Below, one piece after another: positions 6,481 to 14,566 of a DNA stretch of 41,220 nt. Each line of letters starts with the position of its first letter. Position 1 is the stretch's first letter. Under the pieces are notes generated by a model that ran no database searches, was not told the origin of the DNA, and worked only from the letters and a program-made list of their open reading frames with translations. Source of the stretch: Erysipelotrichaceae bacterium. Lineage in GTDB: Bacteria > Bacillota_I > Bacilli_A > Erysipelotrichales > Erysipelotrichaceae. The position numbers were made by a program, and so were the translations under genes. The DNA lies in NCBI GenBank assembly GCA_017405675.1, contig JAFRAB010000020.1:1-41220 (forward strand). The letters run 5' to 3'.

Positions 6481-7152
6481 ATGGATAATATCAAAGCTGT
6501 TATTTTTGACTTTGACAATACATTAGGAGACAGATATGAATACTGTTACCAGACTTATCGCTGTTTCCTGAAAACATTCTTGCCGGAAATAGATGAGAAA
6601 AGCATTCTTTTTGAATCAATGCTGCAGGATCTGGTACTCTTTGACGAATACGGAAATGTCGGCGATAAGGATCAGATACTGAAGAATTTTGAAAGAACCT
6701 ATGATGTGAAAATCGATATGAGCGGAAGGGAATTTGCGAAATGGTGGATCGAGCACCAGTATCTGTTTACCGTTCTCTTCCCGGAAACCATGGATACCGT
6801 AATAAAATTAAAGGAAAAATATAAAATAGGAATACTTACAAATGGCGCTCATCTTGCTCAATGGGGAAAGATTGAAAAATCAGGACTGATGCCTTATGTA
6901 GATGCCATTGTGGTATCTGAAGATGCAGGAGTCAGAAAACCTGATGCCCGTATTTTTGAGATAATGGCTCAGAAACTGAATCTTGACTGCCGTGAATGCG
7001 TCTATGTGGGCGATACTTTTTCATTGGATATCGTAGGAGCATACAATGCCGGAATGAAACCAATCTGGATCTGGCCTTCCGAAAGAGCCAAACCAAGTGA
7101 TTTTGAAGTGACAAGGATAAGCAGACTGTCTGATCTGCTGGAGATACTCTGA
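6481..7152 (+). CDS. HAD-superfamily hydrolase, subfamily IA
   Basis: A 223-residue HAD phosphatase. Motif I FDFDNTLGD carries the nucleophile and acid Asp pair near residues 10 and 12, followed by an alpha-helical cap; motif II is ILTNG, motif III the Lys of VRKPDARIF, motif IV VYVGDTFSLDIVGAYNAGM. The arrangement fits the subfamily that includes the pyrimidine nucleotidase YjjG and phosphoglycolate-type phosphatases. It starts two bases after the glutaredoxin-like gene (GGGAGAG ahead of ATG) and its stop overlaps the start of the next HAD gene, so the two phosphatases are made together. The substrate is unknown. Confidence 0.9.
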   Translation: MDNIKAVIFDFDNTLGDRYEYCYQTYRCFLKTFLPEIDEKSILFESMLQDLVLFDEYGNVGDKDQILKNFERTYDVKIDMSGREFAKWWIEHQYLFTVLFPETMDTVIKLKEKYKIGILTNGAHLAQWGKIEKSGLMPYVDAIVVSEDAGVRKPDARIFEIMAQKLNLDCRECVYVGDTFSLDIVGAYNAGMKPIWIWPSERAKPSDFEVTRISRLSDLLEIL

Positions 7153-7961
7153 TGTACAGGATCATAGCTGCCGACCTTGATGAAACGATGCTGAATGACG
7201 ATCATCAGGTTTCACAGAAGGATACAGAGACAATTAACAGACTGACGGAAATGGGTGTGAAATTCGTTCTGGCTACGGGCAGGGGATACAACTCCACTTT
7301 TGATCTGCAGAAGCGAATCGGACTGTATGGACGTAAGAATGAATATGTTATTTCCTTTAATGGCGGCATGATAACGGACAATTACCGCAACCAAGCCATA
7401 TACAGGCGGGGAATGTCTTTTGAACAGGCTTCAGCACTGTTTGCGGAAGGCCTCAGAAGAGGGCTGTGTACACATGTATATACTGAGGATAAGGTTTACA
7501 TTGTAAATTATTACGATGATGAAAAAAGATACACTCATGGACGCATGCCTATAGAGGAAGTATTCTGGAATTCGCTTGAGCCTATAAGAGGGCAGCAAAT
7601 CATAAAAACGCTTTACATGGATTCAAATGTCAGTAATCTGGAAAAGGTTGAAAGAGAAATTAAAGATCTGACTGAAGGTCTGGCAGTATCGTATTCGTCT
7701 AACCGATATCTGGAATTCAATAATCATAATGCCAATAAGGGAGTAGGTTTGAAAAAGCTGGCTGAATTGCTGAATGTTCCGATTGAGGAGACAATTGCGG
7801 TTGGTGACAACATCAATGATGTAGCTATGATAAAGGCTGCCGGCGTGGGAATAGGAGTAAGCAATAGTAATCCATTAATCATTTCTGACTGTGATCTGAT
7901 ACTGGATGCTTCCAATAATGATGATCCTATCACGGAAATATATAACAGATTCTATAAATAA
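7152..7961 (+). CDS. Cof-type HAD-IIB phosphatase
   Basis: A 269-residue Cof/YidA-like phosphatase. Motif I is AADLDETML; the HAD-IIB cap follows FVLATGRGYNS and ISFNGGMI; the C-terminal metal motif is AVGDNINDVAMIKAAGVGIGVSNS with the preceding NKGVGLKKLAE Lys segment. Enzymes of this type dephosphorylate sugar phosphates, cofactors or their damaged forms. The ATG overlaps the TGA of the preceding HAD gene (TGATG). A bidirectional terminator follows the stop and separates it from the convergent tRNA-Leu gene. Confidence 0.9.
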   Translation: MYRIIAADLDETMLNDDHQVSQKDTETINRLTEMGVKFVLATGRGYNSTFDLQKRIGLYGRKNEYVISFNGGMITDNYRNQAIYRRGMSFEQASALFAEGLRRGLCTHVYTEDKVYIVNYYDDEKRYTHGRMPIEEVFWNSLEPIRGQQIIKTLYMDSNVSNLEKVEREIKDLTEGLAVSYSSNRYLEFNNHNANKGVGLKKLAELLNVPIEETIAVGDNINDVAMIKAAGVGIGVSNSNPLIISDCDLILDASNNDDPITEIYNRFYK

Positions 7962-7962
7962 A

Positions 7963-7984
7963 AGAACCGGATAATTCCGGTTCT
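7963..7984. terminator. bidirectional terminator between Cof-type gene and tRNA-Leu
   Basis: AGAACCGGA (7963-7971) pairs with TCCGGTTCT (7976-7984) around TAAT. The plus side runs into GTTTGTTT and the minus side into a T-rich stretch, so it can serve both convergent genes. Confidence 0.85.
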
Positions 7985-7995
7985 GTTTGTTTAAC

Positions 7996-8078
7996 TGGTG
8001 CGCATGAAGGGACTCGAACCCCCACGGTTGCCCGCCAGATCCTAAGTCTGGTGCGTCTGCCAATTTCGCCACATGCGC
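7996..8078 (-). tRNA. tRNA-Leu (anticodon TAG)
   Basis: An 83-base class II tRNA on the minus strand with encoded CCA. Acceptor GCGCATG (8078-8072) pairs with CATGCGC (8006-8000); the anticodon stem CCAGA/TCTGG encloses CTTAGGA with TAG at 8044-8042, reading CTA leucine codons. The long variable arm GCGGGCAACCGT and the T loop TTCGAGT are present. A near-consensus promoter lies upstream. Confidence 0.95.
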
Positions 8079-8088
8079 GTGCTTAAAC

Positions 8089-8117
8089 ATTATACCAAGC
8101 AGGCAGATCTTTTTCAA
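8089..8117 (-). promoter_or_regulatory. promoter of tRNA-Leu
   Basis: Minus-strand TTGAAA (8112-8117) and TATAAT (8089-8094) are spaced by exactly 17 bases, close to the sigma-A consensus and 10 bases ahead of the tRNA. Confidence 0.85.
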
Positions 8118-8138
8118 CAGCCATGAAAAAATGTTTGC

Positions 8139-8167
8139 TTGTATATTTTTTTTGGGTAATATATAAT
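8139..8167 (+). promoter_or_regulatory. promoter of the lipoprotein gene at 8210
   Basis: TTGTAT (8139-8144) and TATAAT (8162-8167) are 17 bases apart. A GGAGG ribosome site (8196-8200) lies nine bases before ATG 8210. Confidence 0.65.
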
Positions 8168-8209
8168 TTACGTGTTGACTTTAATACTTACAAACGGAGG
8201 AACTATTAA

Positions 8210-8683
8210 ATGAAAAAATTACTGGTTTTACTGGCAATTTTACTGGTTATTACCGGATTTGCAGGATGCAATAAGAAAGAAAAGGAATATACAGACGGAA
8301 CGATCGTTCTGAAGCTTACTGATGATTTTGAGGAGCAGCAGGATGATGAATATGATTATTCCTTACAGAGCGGTGAGGTTCTGATCCTGTGTTCACATGC
8401 TGACAAGAAATTCCTGGAAGAAAACTCTGTCAGTGACATAACACTTGATGAATTTACCCGGTTCTTTTCAGAAGGTGAAACACTGTTACTGGACCGCAAG
8501 TTCAAGGGATACAATGTCTTCAGTTATGAAGCCGCTGTCAGCAATACCACATATTATTATCTGATCGGTGTCTATGAAACAAACGACGGATTCTGGCTGG
8601 TAAACTTTGTCTGCGATACTTCTGATACCAAGAAGTATGAAGCCAAGTTCCTGGACTGGGCCGGTAAGGTAACATTCAAGTAA
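8210..8683 (+). CDS. small surface lipoprotein, unknown function
   Basis: A 157-residue lipoprotein. The signal peptide has two lysines, a hydrophobic core and a lipobox ending FAGC (Cys20), so it should be lipid-anchored on the outer face of the membrane. The mature part is rich in acidic and aromatic residues (EEQQDDEYDYSLQSGEVL, NTTYYYLIGVYETNDGFWL) and looks like a compact alpha/beta domain; no family is recognised. It has its own promoter and a shared bidirectional terminator, so it is a single-gene unit facing the operon of unknown function at 8713-10598. The signal peptide closely resembles those of the binding proteins further along the window. Confidence 0.85.
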   Translation: MKKLLVLLAILLVITGFAGCNKKEKEYTDGTIVLKLTDDFEEQQDDEYDYSLQSGEVLILCSHADKKFLEENSVSDITLDEFTRFFSEGETLLLDRKFKGYNVFSYEAAVSNTTYYYLIGVYETNDGFWLVNFVCDTSDTKKYEAKFLDWAGKVTFK

Positions 8684-8690
8684 AGTAAAG

Positions 8691-8712
8691 AAAAAGGACA
8701 TAAGTCCTTTTT
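8691..8712. terminator. bidirectional terminator between convergent genes
   Basis: AAAAAGGAC (8691-8699) and GTCCTTTTT (8704-8712) pair around ATAA. It closes the lipoprotein gene and, in the other direction, the minus-strand operon whose last stop is at 8713. Confidence 0.9.
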
Positions 8713-10011
8713 TTAGTCTCCCCGGAAGAAGTTGACAATTCCGTCACTGAGTTTTCCAAGGCCTGTGTTCAGCAGGTCTTTGTTCTTGCCGTTTTCGGCT
8801 GCAATCTTCTGGGCACCATCAGAACGGATGACCTGACGCAGACCGTTAGCGGTTTTCTGACTTAAGGCACCGGACTGCTGCAAGCCTAGAATTCGTGATG
8901 ACTTTTCAGTAGTTTCCTTGGCTATTTTCGTGGCTTTGGCGCTTTTAGGAAGCTTGACATTCTCCATGCCATGTTCAATTCCCGTACGCAGGGTTCCCTT
9001 AAGGCCTTCCTTAAAGAAGGCTTGAGTTCTTTTTCCTTCTTCAGCGTCCATTGCTCCCTTGATGCCGTCGCCAAGGCCGTTTGCAACATATTTATATCCG
9101 ATTTTACTGGTTCTGTCCTGAGTGATATCAATGCCTGTCTTGATCAGACCTCTGGTGACTCCGGTTGTCAGGCCTTTTTTCCTGACAGTGGCATCCATCA
9201 TTTCACTGGCCATGTTGCGACTGGTGATGTAAATATACTTGATTGGCTTAAGCGTTCCCAGAGAGCATATATCACAGATATCAACGCCGGTATCGGCTGC
9301 CCACTGGATCCATTCCAGACGATTGACTATCTTGTCGAATTCGTTGCCGTATTCGATTTGTTCCCGGCTGTTGAGTGATTCTTTGTTCATCATGTCATCC
9401 AGCCATTTCTTGCGGTCTTCGGCTGTGGTTTCATAGACTCCGTGCTTTTCCGCAAATCTGTCTCGCTCAGCGTTTTCCTTTTCCATTTTGGCTAGTTCTT
9501 CCTGTTCCTTTTTCTTCATTTCACGAAGTTCACGGTCCAGGGCGGTATCACCTTCACGCAGCTTGCGCATCTGTTCATCCTGCCACCGGCGGTCACTTAG
9601 ACGCTGTTTTTCCCATTCAGCCATTCTGTCTTCATCCAGATAGGTTCCGTCATCGCTGTCCCAGGTTCCATCCTTTTCATTCCAGCGGAAGAGCCTTTCA
9701 GCACCGGTAGCCGGATCTCTGACAATGCGGGTATCACCATTTTTAGGACCTTTTGATACGGTTTTCTTTGGTGTTTTCGGTACTTTTGGTACGGTTTTTC
9801 CAGTTGTTTTCGGAACATCAGCCGGTGCTTTGCTTCCGCCGAATCCGGTAAAGATGGCCATGATGATCACGCCGAGAGTCCCAGCCATGATAGCCATTCT
9901 CTTGTCACCAGGGCTCATTGATTCAACAAAATGGTCATAATACTCTACGATGAGGGTAGGGGCAGCAAAACACAGAAGGTAGGTAAAGATCATGAAAGTC
10001 AGTTTCTTCAT
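8713..10011 (-). CDS. membrane-anchored coiled-coil protein, unknown function
   Basis: A 432-residue protein I cannot assign. Two hydrophobic segments (about residues 5-24 and 39-58) are followed by a Lys/Pro/Thr tether with repeats of the form TVPKVPKTPKKTV (about 67-92). Next comes a Trp/Asp motif, LFRWNEKDGTWDSDDGTYLD (106-125), and then a long charged coiled coil (about 127-190). The C-terminal half (about 250-432) is helical, with glycine-spaced repeats such as GLIKTGIDI, GLGDGIKGAM, GLKGTLRTGI. No toxin, enzyme or binding motif is visible. The ATG at 10011 lies one base after the stop of the zinc-ribbon gene, with AAGGTG as ribosome site. It is the last gene of a three-gene operon that starts at 10598. 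The layout suggests a membrane tether with a long projecting part. Confidence 0.8.
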   Translation of the reverse strand: MKKLTFMIFTYLLCFAAPTLIVEYYDHFVESMSPGDKRMAIMAGTLGVIIMAIFTGFGGSKAPADVPKTTGKTVPKVPKTPKKTVSKGPKNGDTRIVRDPATGAERLFRWNEKDGTWDSDDGTYLDEDRMAEWEKQRLSDRRWQDEQMRKLREGDTALDRELREMKKKEQEELAKMEKENAERDRFAEKHGVYETTAEDRKKWLDDMMNKESLNSREQIEYGNEFDKIVNRLEWIQWAADTGVDICDICSLGTLKPIKYIYITSRNMASEMMDATVRKKGLTTGVTRGLIKTGIDITQDRTSKIGYKYVANGLGDGIKGAMDAEEGKRTQAFFKEGLKGTLRTGIEHGMENVKLPKSAKATKIAKETTEKSSRILGLQQSGALSQKTANGLRQVIRSDGAQKIAAENGKNKDLLNTGLGKLSDGIVNFFRGD

Positions 10012-10012
10012 G

Positions 10013-10420
10013 TTATTTCACCTTCTTTCCGCAGTGAGTGCAGTAGATGGCACCTTTAACCAGTTTCTGTCCGCAATGCATGCAGTAAATGGCTTCATCA
10101 GTGCTTTCCGGCTGCGGATCAGCATCAAAACGGGCCGGGTTGAATTCATCTCCGGTAAACTTATGCGCAACCTTTTTCTTGTTCAAAGGCAGGAAAAGGG
10201 GCATGATCTCATCAAAGTCCTCGTGTAAAATAGCGATCTCGCCATCAGGAAAGACGATGTACCAGCTGCGTTCTTCCAGAGGATACTCTGAATCAAGATG
10301 AGCGGCGATGATCATCATTTCCGCATAGCTGAGTATGTCTCCGGTTTCCGCGTTTTTCCAGCTGGAACAGCGGTCAGAGGCATGATCCATGGTCACGGTA
10401 AAATTACGATATCCTTCCAT
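10013..10420 (-). CDS. zinc-ribbon protein, unknown function
   Basis: A 135-residue protein with a C-terminal zinc ribbon: Cys113-x2-Cys116 and Cys127-x2-Cys130 in the pattern YCMHCGQ...YCTHCGK. The N-terminal 80 residues form an acidic domain (SWYIVFPDGEIAILHEDFDEIMPLF) without a family I recognise; a Pro/Asp-rich linker joins the two parts. There is no signal peptide. I chose ATG 10420 (MEGYRNFTVT), which lies one base after the stop of the 58-residue gene; a longer frame reaches further upstream but would overlap that gene. It is the middle gene of the operon 10598-8713, so it probably works with the membrane proteins on either side. Confidence 0.75.
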   Translation of the reverse strand: MEGYRNFTVTMDHASDRCSSWKNAETGDILSYAEMMIIAAHLDSEYPLEERSWYIVFPDGEIAILHEDFDEIMPLFLPLNKKKVAHKFTGDEFNPARFDADPQPESTDEAIYCMHCGQKLVKGAIYCTHCGKKVK

Positions 10421-10421
10421 A

Positions 10422-10598
10422 TTATTTCTTTCTAGTGCTGGCGATATACAGACCCAGCACACACATTGCTCCAACTAACATCAGAATGCCGCCCTGCATC
10501 TCGCTTGCACCGTGTTCAACACGCATTATCTCACCGACAGCGCCGAACAGATAAAAAGCAAGAATGAAGGCAATTGAATACAGTAAAGACTTTTTCAT
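10422..10598 (-). CDS. 58-residue two-helix membrane peptide
   Basis: A short gene that length filters miss. It encodes 58 residues with two hydrophobic segments (about 4-22 and 37-53), separated by a charged loop (GEIMRVEHGASEM), and a basic tail ending STRKK. The ribosome site GAGAGG (10606-10611) lies seven bases before ATG 10598. The stop at 10422-10424 is one base from the ATG of the zinc-ribbon gene, and that gene in turn nearly touches the third. This tight packing supports it as the first gene of a three-gene operon. No family is recognised. The promoter upstream is in an AT-rich stretch and is not clear. Confidence 0.75.
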   Translation of the reverse strand: MKKSLLYSIAFILAFYLFGAVGEIMRVEHGASEMQGGILMLVGAMCVLGLYIASTRKK

Positions 10599-10697
10599 AT
10601 TGAAACCTCTCTATCTTCCATGATGTTCTACAGATTTATTTATAAAGATATTCTATCATGTTTATATATATTTACCTATTAAAAACGATCACACGAA

Positions 10698-10721
10698 AAA
10701 AGGCTTTTCTTTAAAGCCTTT
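10698..10721 (-). terminator. terminator of the aminotransferase/HAD operon
   Basis: On the minus strand AAAGGCTT (10721-10714) pairs with AAGCCTTT (10706-10699) and a T run follows. It lies five bases after the HAD stop codon. Confidence 0.85.
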
Positions 10722-10725
10722 CTGT

Positions 10726-11550
10726 TTATCTGTAGAATTCTTCCTGAAGCTGTCTGAGTTCGTCCTCATGAACGATCCTGTCAATGATAGCCTTGATCGT
10801 AAGATCAAGCGGGCTGCCTTCACGGTAGTCTGCTTTCTTGGCAAAGGTTACACGTCCGTGAATCATCAGGTCTTCAGCCGTTGATTTGTCATCGTCATAG
10901 ACACAGATCGAATAACCGCCGCTGTCTTTGACGATGCGCATGCATGGAACATCCGTCATGCCGTCCCCCAGATAAATCATGTGGGAATAAGGAATGTCAC
11001 GCTTTTCCGGTGCCAGATAGGCATTGACCTTTTTGTCTTCGTACAGTTCCAGAGCATTCTTGTTGATGCGGAAGATGAACTGGGTCTTGGAAGTGTAGTT
11101 GATGGCTATAGCCGGCCAGTCAGCGTTTCCTTTATCATCATAATGGAACTCACAGGCATATACTCTTTCGAATTCATCGTAGATGTCACATCCTTCCAGA
11201 ATTTCCTTGGTTCCGGAGGAAATGATGAAATGCTGGATCTCCACACCTTTATTACGGGCATACTCAGTAATACGTTTGAAATATTCCCTGACACCCGGGT
11301 AGTATTCGATCATCTTGCCCAGAGCCTGGAAGGTTTCTCTTTTGACATAAAAACCTTTTTCACGTGATTTCTGCAGCAGCAGATACATGTAGGCCAGGGT
11401 AGACTCCATGTTTTCCTTACGGCTGAGGTCGGCAACTTCACCCCAGAACTGATCAGGTTCAACTCCAAGTTCCGGCAGCAGTTCGTATTCCTGCATGTTT
11501 TTGGTACAAAGGGTCTTGTCAAAGTCATACATGATGGCGACTTTAATCAT
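10726..11550 (-). CDS. HAD-superfamily phosphatase, phosphoserine-phosphatase-like
   Basis: A 274-residue HAD phosphatase. Motif I is MYDFDKTLC with Asp9 and Asp11; motif II IISSGTKEIL; motif IV IYLGDGMTDVPCMR, the form found in phosphoserine-phosphatase-like members. A large helical cap sits between motifs I and II. A strong AGGAGGT ribosome site precedes ATG 11550, and the first eight bases overlap the end of the aminotransferase gene. The coupling to an aminotransferase suggests the pair acts on one metabolite, for example an amino acid or keto acid with a phosphate, but this is inference. The substrate is unknown. Confidence 0.88.
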   Translation of the reverse strand: MIKVAIMYDFDKTLCTKNMQEYELLPELGVEPDQFWGEVADLSRKENMESTLAYMYLLLQKSREKGFYVKRETFQALGKMIEYYPGVREYFKRITEYARNKGVEIQHFIISSGTKEILEGCDIYDEFERVYACEFHYDDKGNADWPAIAINYTSKTQFIFRINKNALELYEDKKVNAYLAPEKRDIPYSHMIYLGDGMTDVPCMRIVKDSGGYSICVYDDDKSTAEDLMIHGRVTFAKKADYREGSPLDLTIKAIIDRIVHEDELRQLQEEFYR

Positions 11551-12799
11551 TGAGTACCTCCTGATAAATCTGATTCATTCTGAGAGCCAGACCTTTGCAT
11601 TTGCTCAAAGGCAGACCGCAGACGGCGATTCTGACACCTTTCCGGAATCTGACGGTGTAGATGTGACTGGCAATCAGGGCATTGTGGTATCTGGTTAACA
11701 GGTCAGGATCTTCAATGTGAATGGTAATGAAGAATCCCTCACTGTAAGGGTAAATCGGCAATCCGCAGCTTCTGGCTTCTTCCATGATCAGCTGACTGCG
11801 CTTCTGCAGCAGTCTGACTGCTTCATTCTTTTCCCTAATGTATTCTTCCTTGTGATTTTTCATGACGTCAACGAAACAGTGCATGAAACCGTTGTTGACA
11901 TTGCTCCAGCAGCTGCGGCATGTTCTCTTGAGAGCTGCTTCCAGGTGATTCAGGGTTTCCTGATTTCTGGACAGCAGGATATCAGCACCTAATCTGACAC
12001 CGTAGCTGGTGAATGATTTTGAACAGCTGTAGGCAATGGCGATCAGAATATTATCTGAAATGTTATTGAAACAGCTCATGTAATCAGTAACGTTTTCAAT
12101 GTCATAGCCGAAGTCCAGATAGGCAACATCATTAACAACGATTACCGGACCTTTTGCGGAAAGTTCATTGAAGAAGGCGATAAGCTGCTGCCATTTTTCC
12201 TTACCTAAGGTAATGCCGGTAGGGTTATGACAAGGGTCGTTGATCAGAACCAGGACCTTGCCCTGACGTTCCATCAGTTCTGCGGCTTTCTGTTTGATGC
12301 CTTCAATTGTTACTTTATTGTTTTCATTGATAAGACTGTAATGCTCAAGTCTGAGATTTTCCTTTTTGGCCATGAGGTTGTATGAGCCCCAGAAAATATC
12401 AGGTATTAATAGTGTCTGACCTTTTTCCAGACAGCTGGCGAACATGAGATAAAGAGCGCCGGTTCCACCAGGAGCAGCTATGACAGTATGCGGCAGGGAG
12501 ATGTTGTTCTTCCTGTTGATCCAGTTGAAGATCTCTTCACGGAAATCCGGATTACCTATGATATCGCTGGCATAACGGGCTTTATCACCGGCCGGGACAC
12601 GGTCGAAACTGTCATATACCGTTTTGAAAGTTAGTATTTTACCGTCTTCACCGAAGAAGGAGCCGAGAGTGGCATTGATGACCCGGTCACCATTGACAGC
12701 CCGGTCCTTACGGGCCATGGCGCTTAAGTCAAAAGCCATGTCTCTATATGGCGAGAAATCAGCATCCCTGTTCAGGAAAGGTTCTTTTAAATCATTCAT
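11543..12799 (-). CDS. PLP-dependent aminotransferase, class I/II (aspartate/aromatic type)
   Basis: A 418-residue fold-type I aminotransferase using pyridoxal phosphate. The cofactor lysine is Lys261 in AYSCSKSFTSYGVRLG; the pyridine-ring Asp is in VVNDVAYLDFGYD; NDPCHNPTGITL is the Asn-Pro-x-Gly segment that contacts the cofactor; the C-terminal VRFRKGVRIAVCGLP contains the substrate carboxylate Arg. The family moves amino groups between aspartate or aromatic amino acids and 2-oxoglutarate. A minus-strand promoter is seen at 12818-12846. It is the first gene of a two-gene operon with the HAD phosphatase. The exact donor and acceptor cannot be told from sequence. Confidence 0.9.
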   Translation of the reverse strand: MNDLKEPFLNRDADFSPYRDMAFDLSAMARKDRAVNGDRVINATLGSFFGEDGKILTFKTVYDSFDRVPAGDKARYASDIIGNPDFREEIFNWINRKNNISLPHTVIAAPGGTGALYLMFASCLEKGQTLLIPDIFWGSYNLMAKKENLRLEHYSLINENNKVTIEGIKQKAAELMERQGKVLVLINDPCHNPTGITLGKEKWQQLIAFFNELSAKGPVIVVNDVAYLDFGYDIENVTDYMSCFNNISDNILIAIAYSCSKSFTSYGVRLGADILLSRNQETLNHLEAALKRTCRSCWSNVNNGFMHCFVDVMKNHKEEYIREKNEAVRLLQKRSQLIMEEARSCGLPIYPYSEGFFITIHIEDPDLLTRYHNALIASHIYTVRFRKGVRIAVCGLPLSKCKGLALRMNQIYQEVLND

Positions 12800-12817
12800 A
12801 GTTTTTACCTCACTAAT

Positions 12818-12846
12818 ATTATAATTTATGCCTTTTATTATTTCAC
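12818..12846 (-). promoter_or_regulatory. promoter of the aminotransferase operon
   Basis: Minus-strand GTGAAA (12841-12846) and TATAAT (12818-12823) are 17 bases apart. A GTGAGGT ribosome site lies between it and ATG 12799. The divergent plus-strand promoter is about 50 bases away. Confidence 0.6.
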
Positions 12847-12897
12847 CTTAAAAAGAGGCATTTCAGGTTTTTGTGTTTTTTCAGCCCAGCAGGGAGG

Positions 12898-12926
12898 TTG
12901 TTTATATATTTTTATTCAGTTAAAAT
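12898..12926 (+). promoter_or_regulatory. promoter of the pyrophosphatase-nucleoside uptake run
   Basis: TTGTTT (12898-12903) and TAAAAT (12921-12926) are spaced by 17 bases and lie about 20 bases before ATG 12946. It is the only promoter I see ahead of the run of genes to 18045. Confidence 0.5.
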
Positions 12927-12945
12927 ATCAGTAGAGGAAAACAAT

Positions 12946-14565
12946 ATGGCAAGAGAAACAATATACGTTACAGGACATAAGAATCCGGATTCAGATGCTA
13001 TCATTTCATCAATGGCTTATGCCTATCTGAAACAGCAGCTTGGCTATGATGCCATAGCCGTCAGAGCAGGGGACATCAATCCGGAAACTGAGTACATTCT
13101 CAGTCTTTTCAATGAATTCGCCCCGCCGCTGGCTTCCGACATCAAGACCAGAGTCAGAGACATCATTTTTGATGACGTTGTTCTGGTAAGACCGGAAGAC
13201 AAGATCAAGCAGGTGCTGGCCATCATGAAGGAGACCCATGTCAAATCAGTTATCGTTACGGACGAAAACAGACAGCTGTTGGGCATGGCTACATTGGCGG
13301 ATATCACTGAGCCGATCGTCTATGACCTGAAAAAGAAAAATGAACTGCTGCGTCAGACTTCAATTGAGAGCATTGCGGAGGTTATCGAAGCGGAGATCGT
13401 TGTTAACTGCGGCAATACCAGCAACGGTAAGATCTATGTCGTCAGCGGACAGCACTTTGACTGTAACGAAAGACTCTGTATCGTTTCCGATAATGTTGAA
13501 AGACAGCGTCAGGCTATTGAGCAGGGAGCCCGTGTCCTGATCATTGCCGGAACATTCTATGACGAAAGCATCGCCGAACTTGCCAGGGCGAACGAATGTT
13601 CCTTACTGCTCACCAGCATGAGCATTTACATGATTTCCCGTGAAGTGGATTACGCCGTTCCAATTAAAATGGTCATGTCCACCGAATTAACGACTTTTAA
13701 CTATGATGACTATCTTGATGAAGTCAAGATCAAGATCAATAAATCACGTTTCCGTGCTTATCCGATCCTGGACAGACACGGCCATGTAATAGGTCTGCTT
13801 TCCCGTTTCCACGTCCTGAAGCATGCTGCCAGAAATCTGATCCTGGTTGACCACAATGAATTCAACCAGTCTCTGGACGGTGCTGAGGAAGCCAATATTC
13901 TGGAAATCGTAGACCATCACCGTATCGGTGGTATCAAGACAGCTTCACCGGTGTTCTTCCGCAACGAAAGAACCGGCAGCTGTGCCACCATTATAACTGA
14001 GATCTTTGAGGAAAAAGGAGTGGAAATACCGGAGGATCTGGCCGGCTTGCTGTGCTGTGCTATTCTTTCCGATACCGTTAACTTCCGTTCCGTTACCTGC
14101 ACGCAGAAGGATATTGACCAGTGTAAGAAGATGGCTGAGATTGCGCATCTCAACATCGAGGAACTGGGGCCTAATATTCTGAGGGCTGGGGCTTCACTCA
14201 AGAACAAGACCATGGAATCAATTCTGCATCATGACCTCAAGAGGTTCAGGATTGCCAAGATGAACATTGCGGTAGGGCAGAATAACATTGAAAGCTTTGA
14301 AGCCATTGTCGGCATCAGAGAAAAGATGAACAATCTGCTGGACGAATTCGCCAAGAACAACAATCTGAATATCGTTATCATGGTATTCTCCCTGATCGAT
14401 GGCACCGGATCATATCTGCTGTACAAGGGTGAAGATGAGATGATCGTCAGATATGCCTTTGAGGATATAGCAGTTAACGTAGATGGCTACATGTTCCTGC
14501 CGAAGGTCATGAGCCGTAAACAGCAGATCATTCCAAGAATCACTACAGCAGCGGAGGAAAGATAA
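12946..14565 (+). CDS. ppaC: CBS-DRTGG-type family II inorganic pyrophosphatase
   Basis: Cytoplasmic Mn/Co-dependent pyrophosphatase that splits pyrophosphate into phosphate. The DHH-type catalytic domain is split by a regulatory insert. First part: VTGHKNPDSDAI with His11, Asp15 and Asp17. The insert has CBS1 (about 65-120), a DRTGG domain (about 135-235) and CBS2 (about 240-300). The catalytic part then resumes with VDHH (Asp323-His325), DTVNF and the DHHA2 end. In the family such inserts bind AMP, ADP, ATP or diadenosine polyphosphates and tune activity. The ATG at 12946 has AGAGGAAA upstream; a longer in-frame extension upstream lacks a ribosome site. The 539 residues fit the family. It heads an operon dealing with nucleosides, which agrees with control by adenine nucleotides. 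Confidence 0.95.
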   Translation: MARETIYVTGHKNPDSDAIISSMAYAYLKQQLGYDAIAVRAGDINPETEYILSLFNEFAPPLASDIKTRVRDIIFDDVVLVRPEDKIKQVLAIMKETHVKSVIVTDENRQLLGMATLADITEPIVYDLKKKNELLRQTSIESIAEVIEAEIVVNCGNTSNGKIYVVSGQHFDCNERLCIVSDNVERQRQAIEQGARVLIIAGTFYDESIAELARANECSLLLTSMSIYMISREVDYAVPIKMVMSTELTTFNYDDYLDEVKIKINKSRFRAYPILDRHGHVIGLLSRFHVLKHAARNLILVDHNEFNQSLDGAEEANILEIVDHHRIGGIKTASPVFFRNERTGSCATIITEIFEEKGVEIPEDLAGLLCCAILSDTVNFRSVTCTQKDIDQCKKMAEIAHLNIEELGPNILRAGASLKNKTMESILHHDLKRFRIAKMNIAVGQNNIESFEAIVGIREKMNNLLDEFAKNNNLNIVIMVFSLIDGTGSYLLYKGEDEMIVRYAFEDIAVNVDGYMFLPKVMSRKQQIIPRITTAAEER

Positions 14566-14566
14566 A

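Noticed and set aside
8971..10301. Several plus-strand frames of 65-135 codons opposite the unknown operon.
   Set aside because: They are rich in Cys, Phe, Ser and His, as antisense frames often are, and they lack ribosome sites; the minus-strand genes have good ones.
12829..12867. Imperfect hairpin ATGCCTTTT/AAAAGAGGCAT between the divergent promoters.
   Set aside because: The loop is long and there is no T run on the useful side, so I do not call it a terminator.
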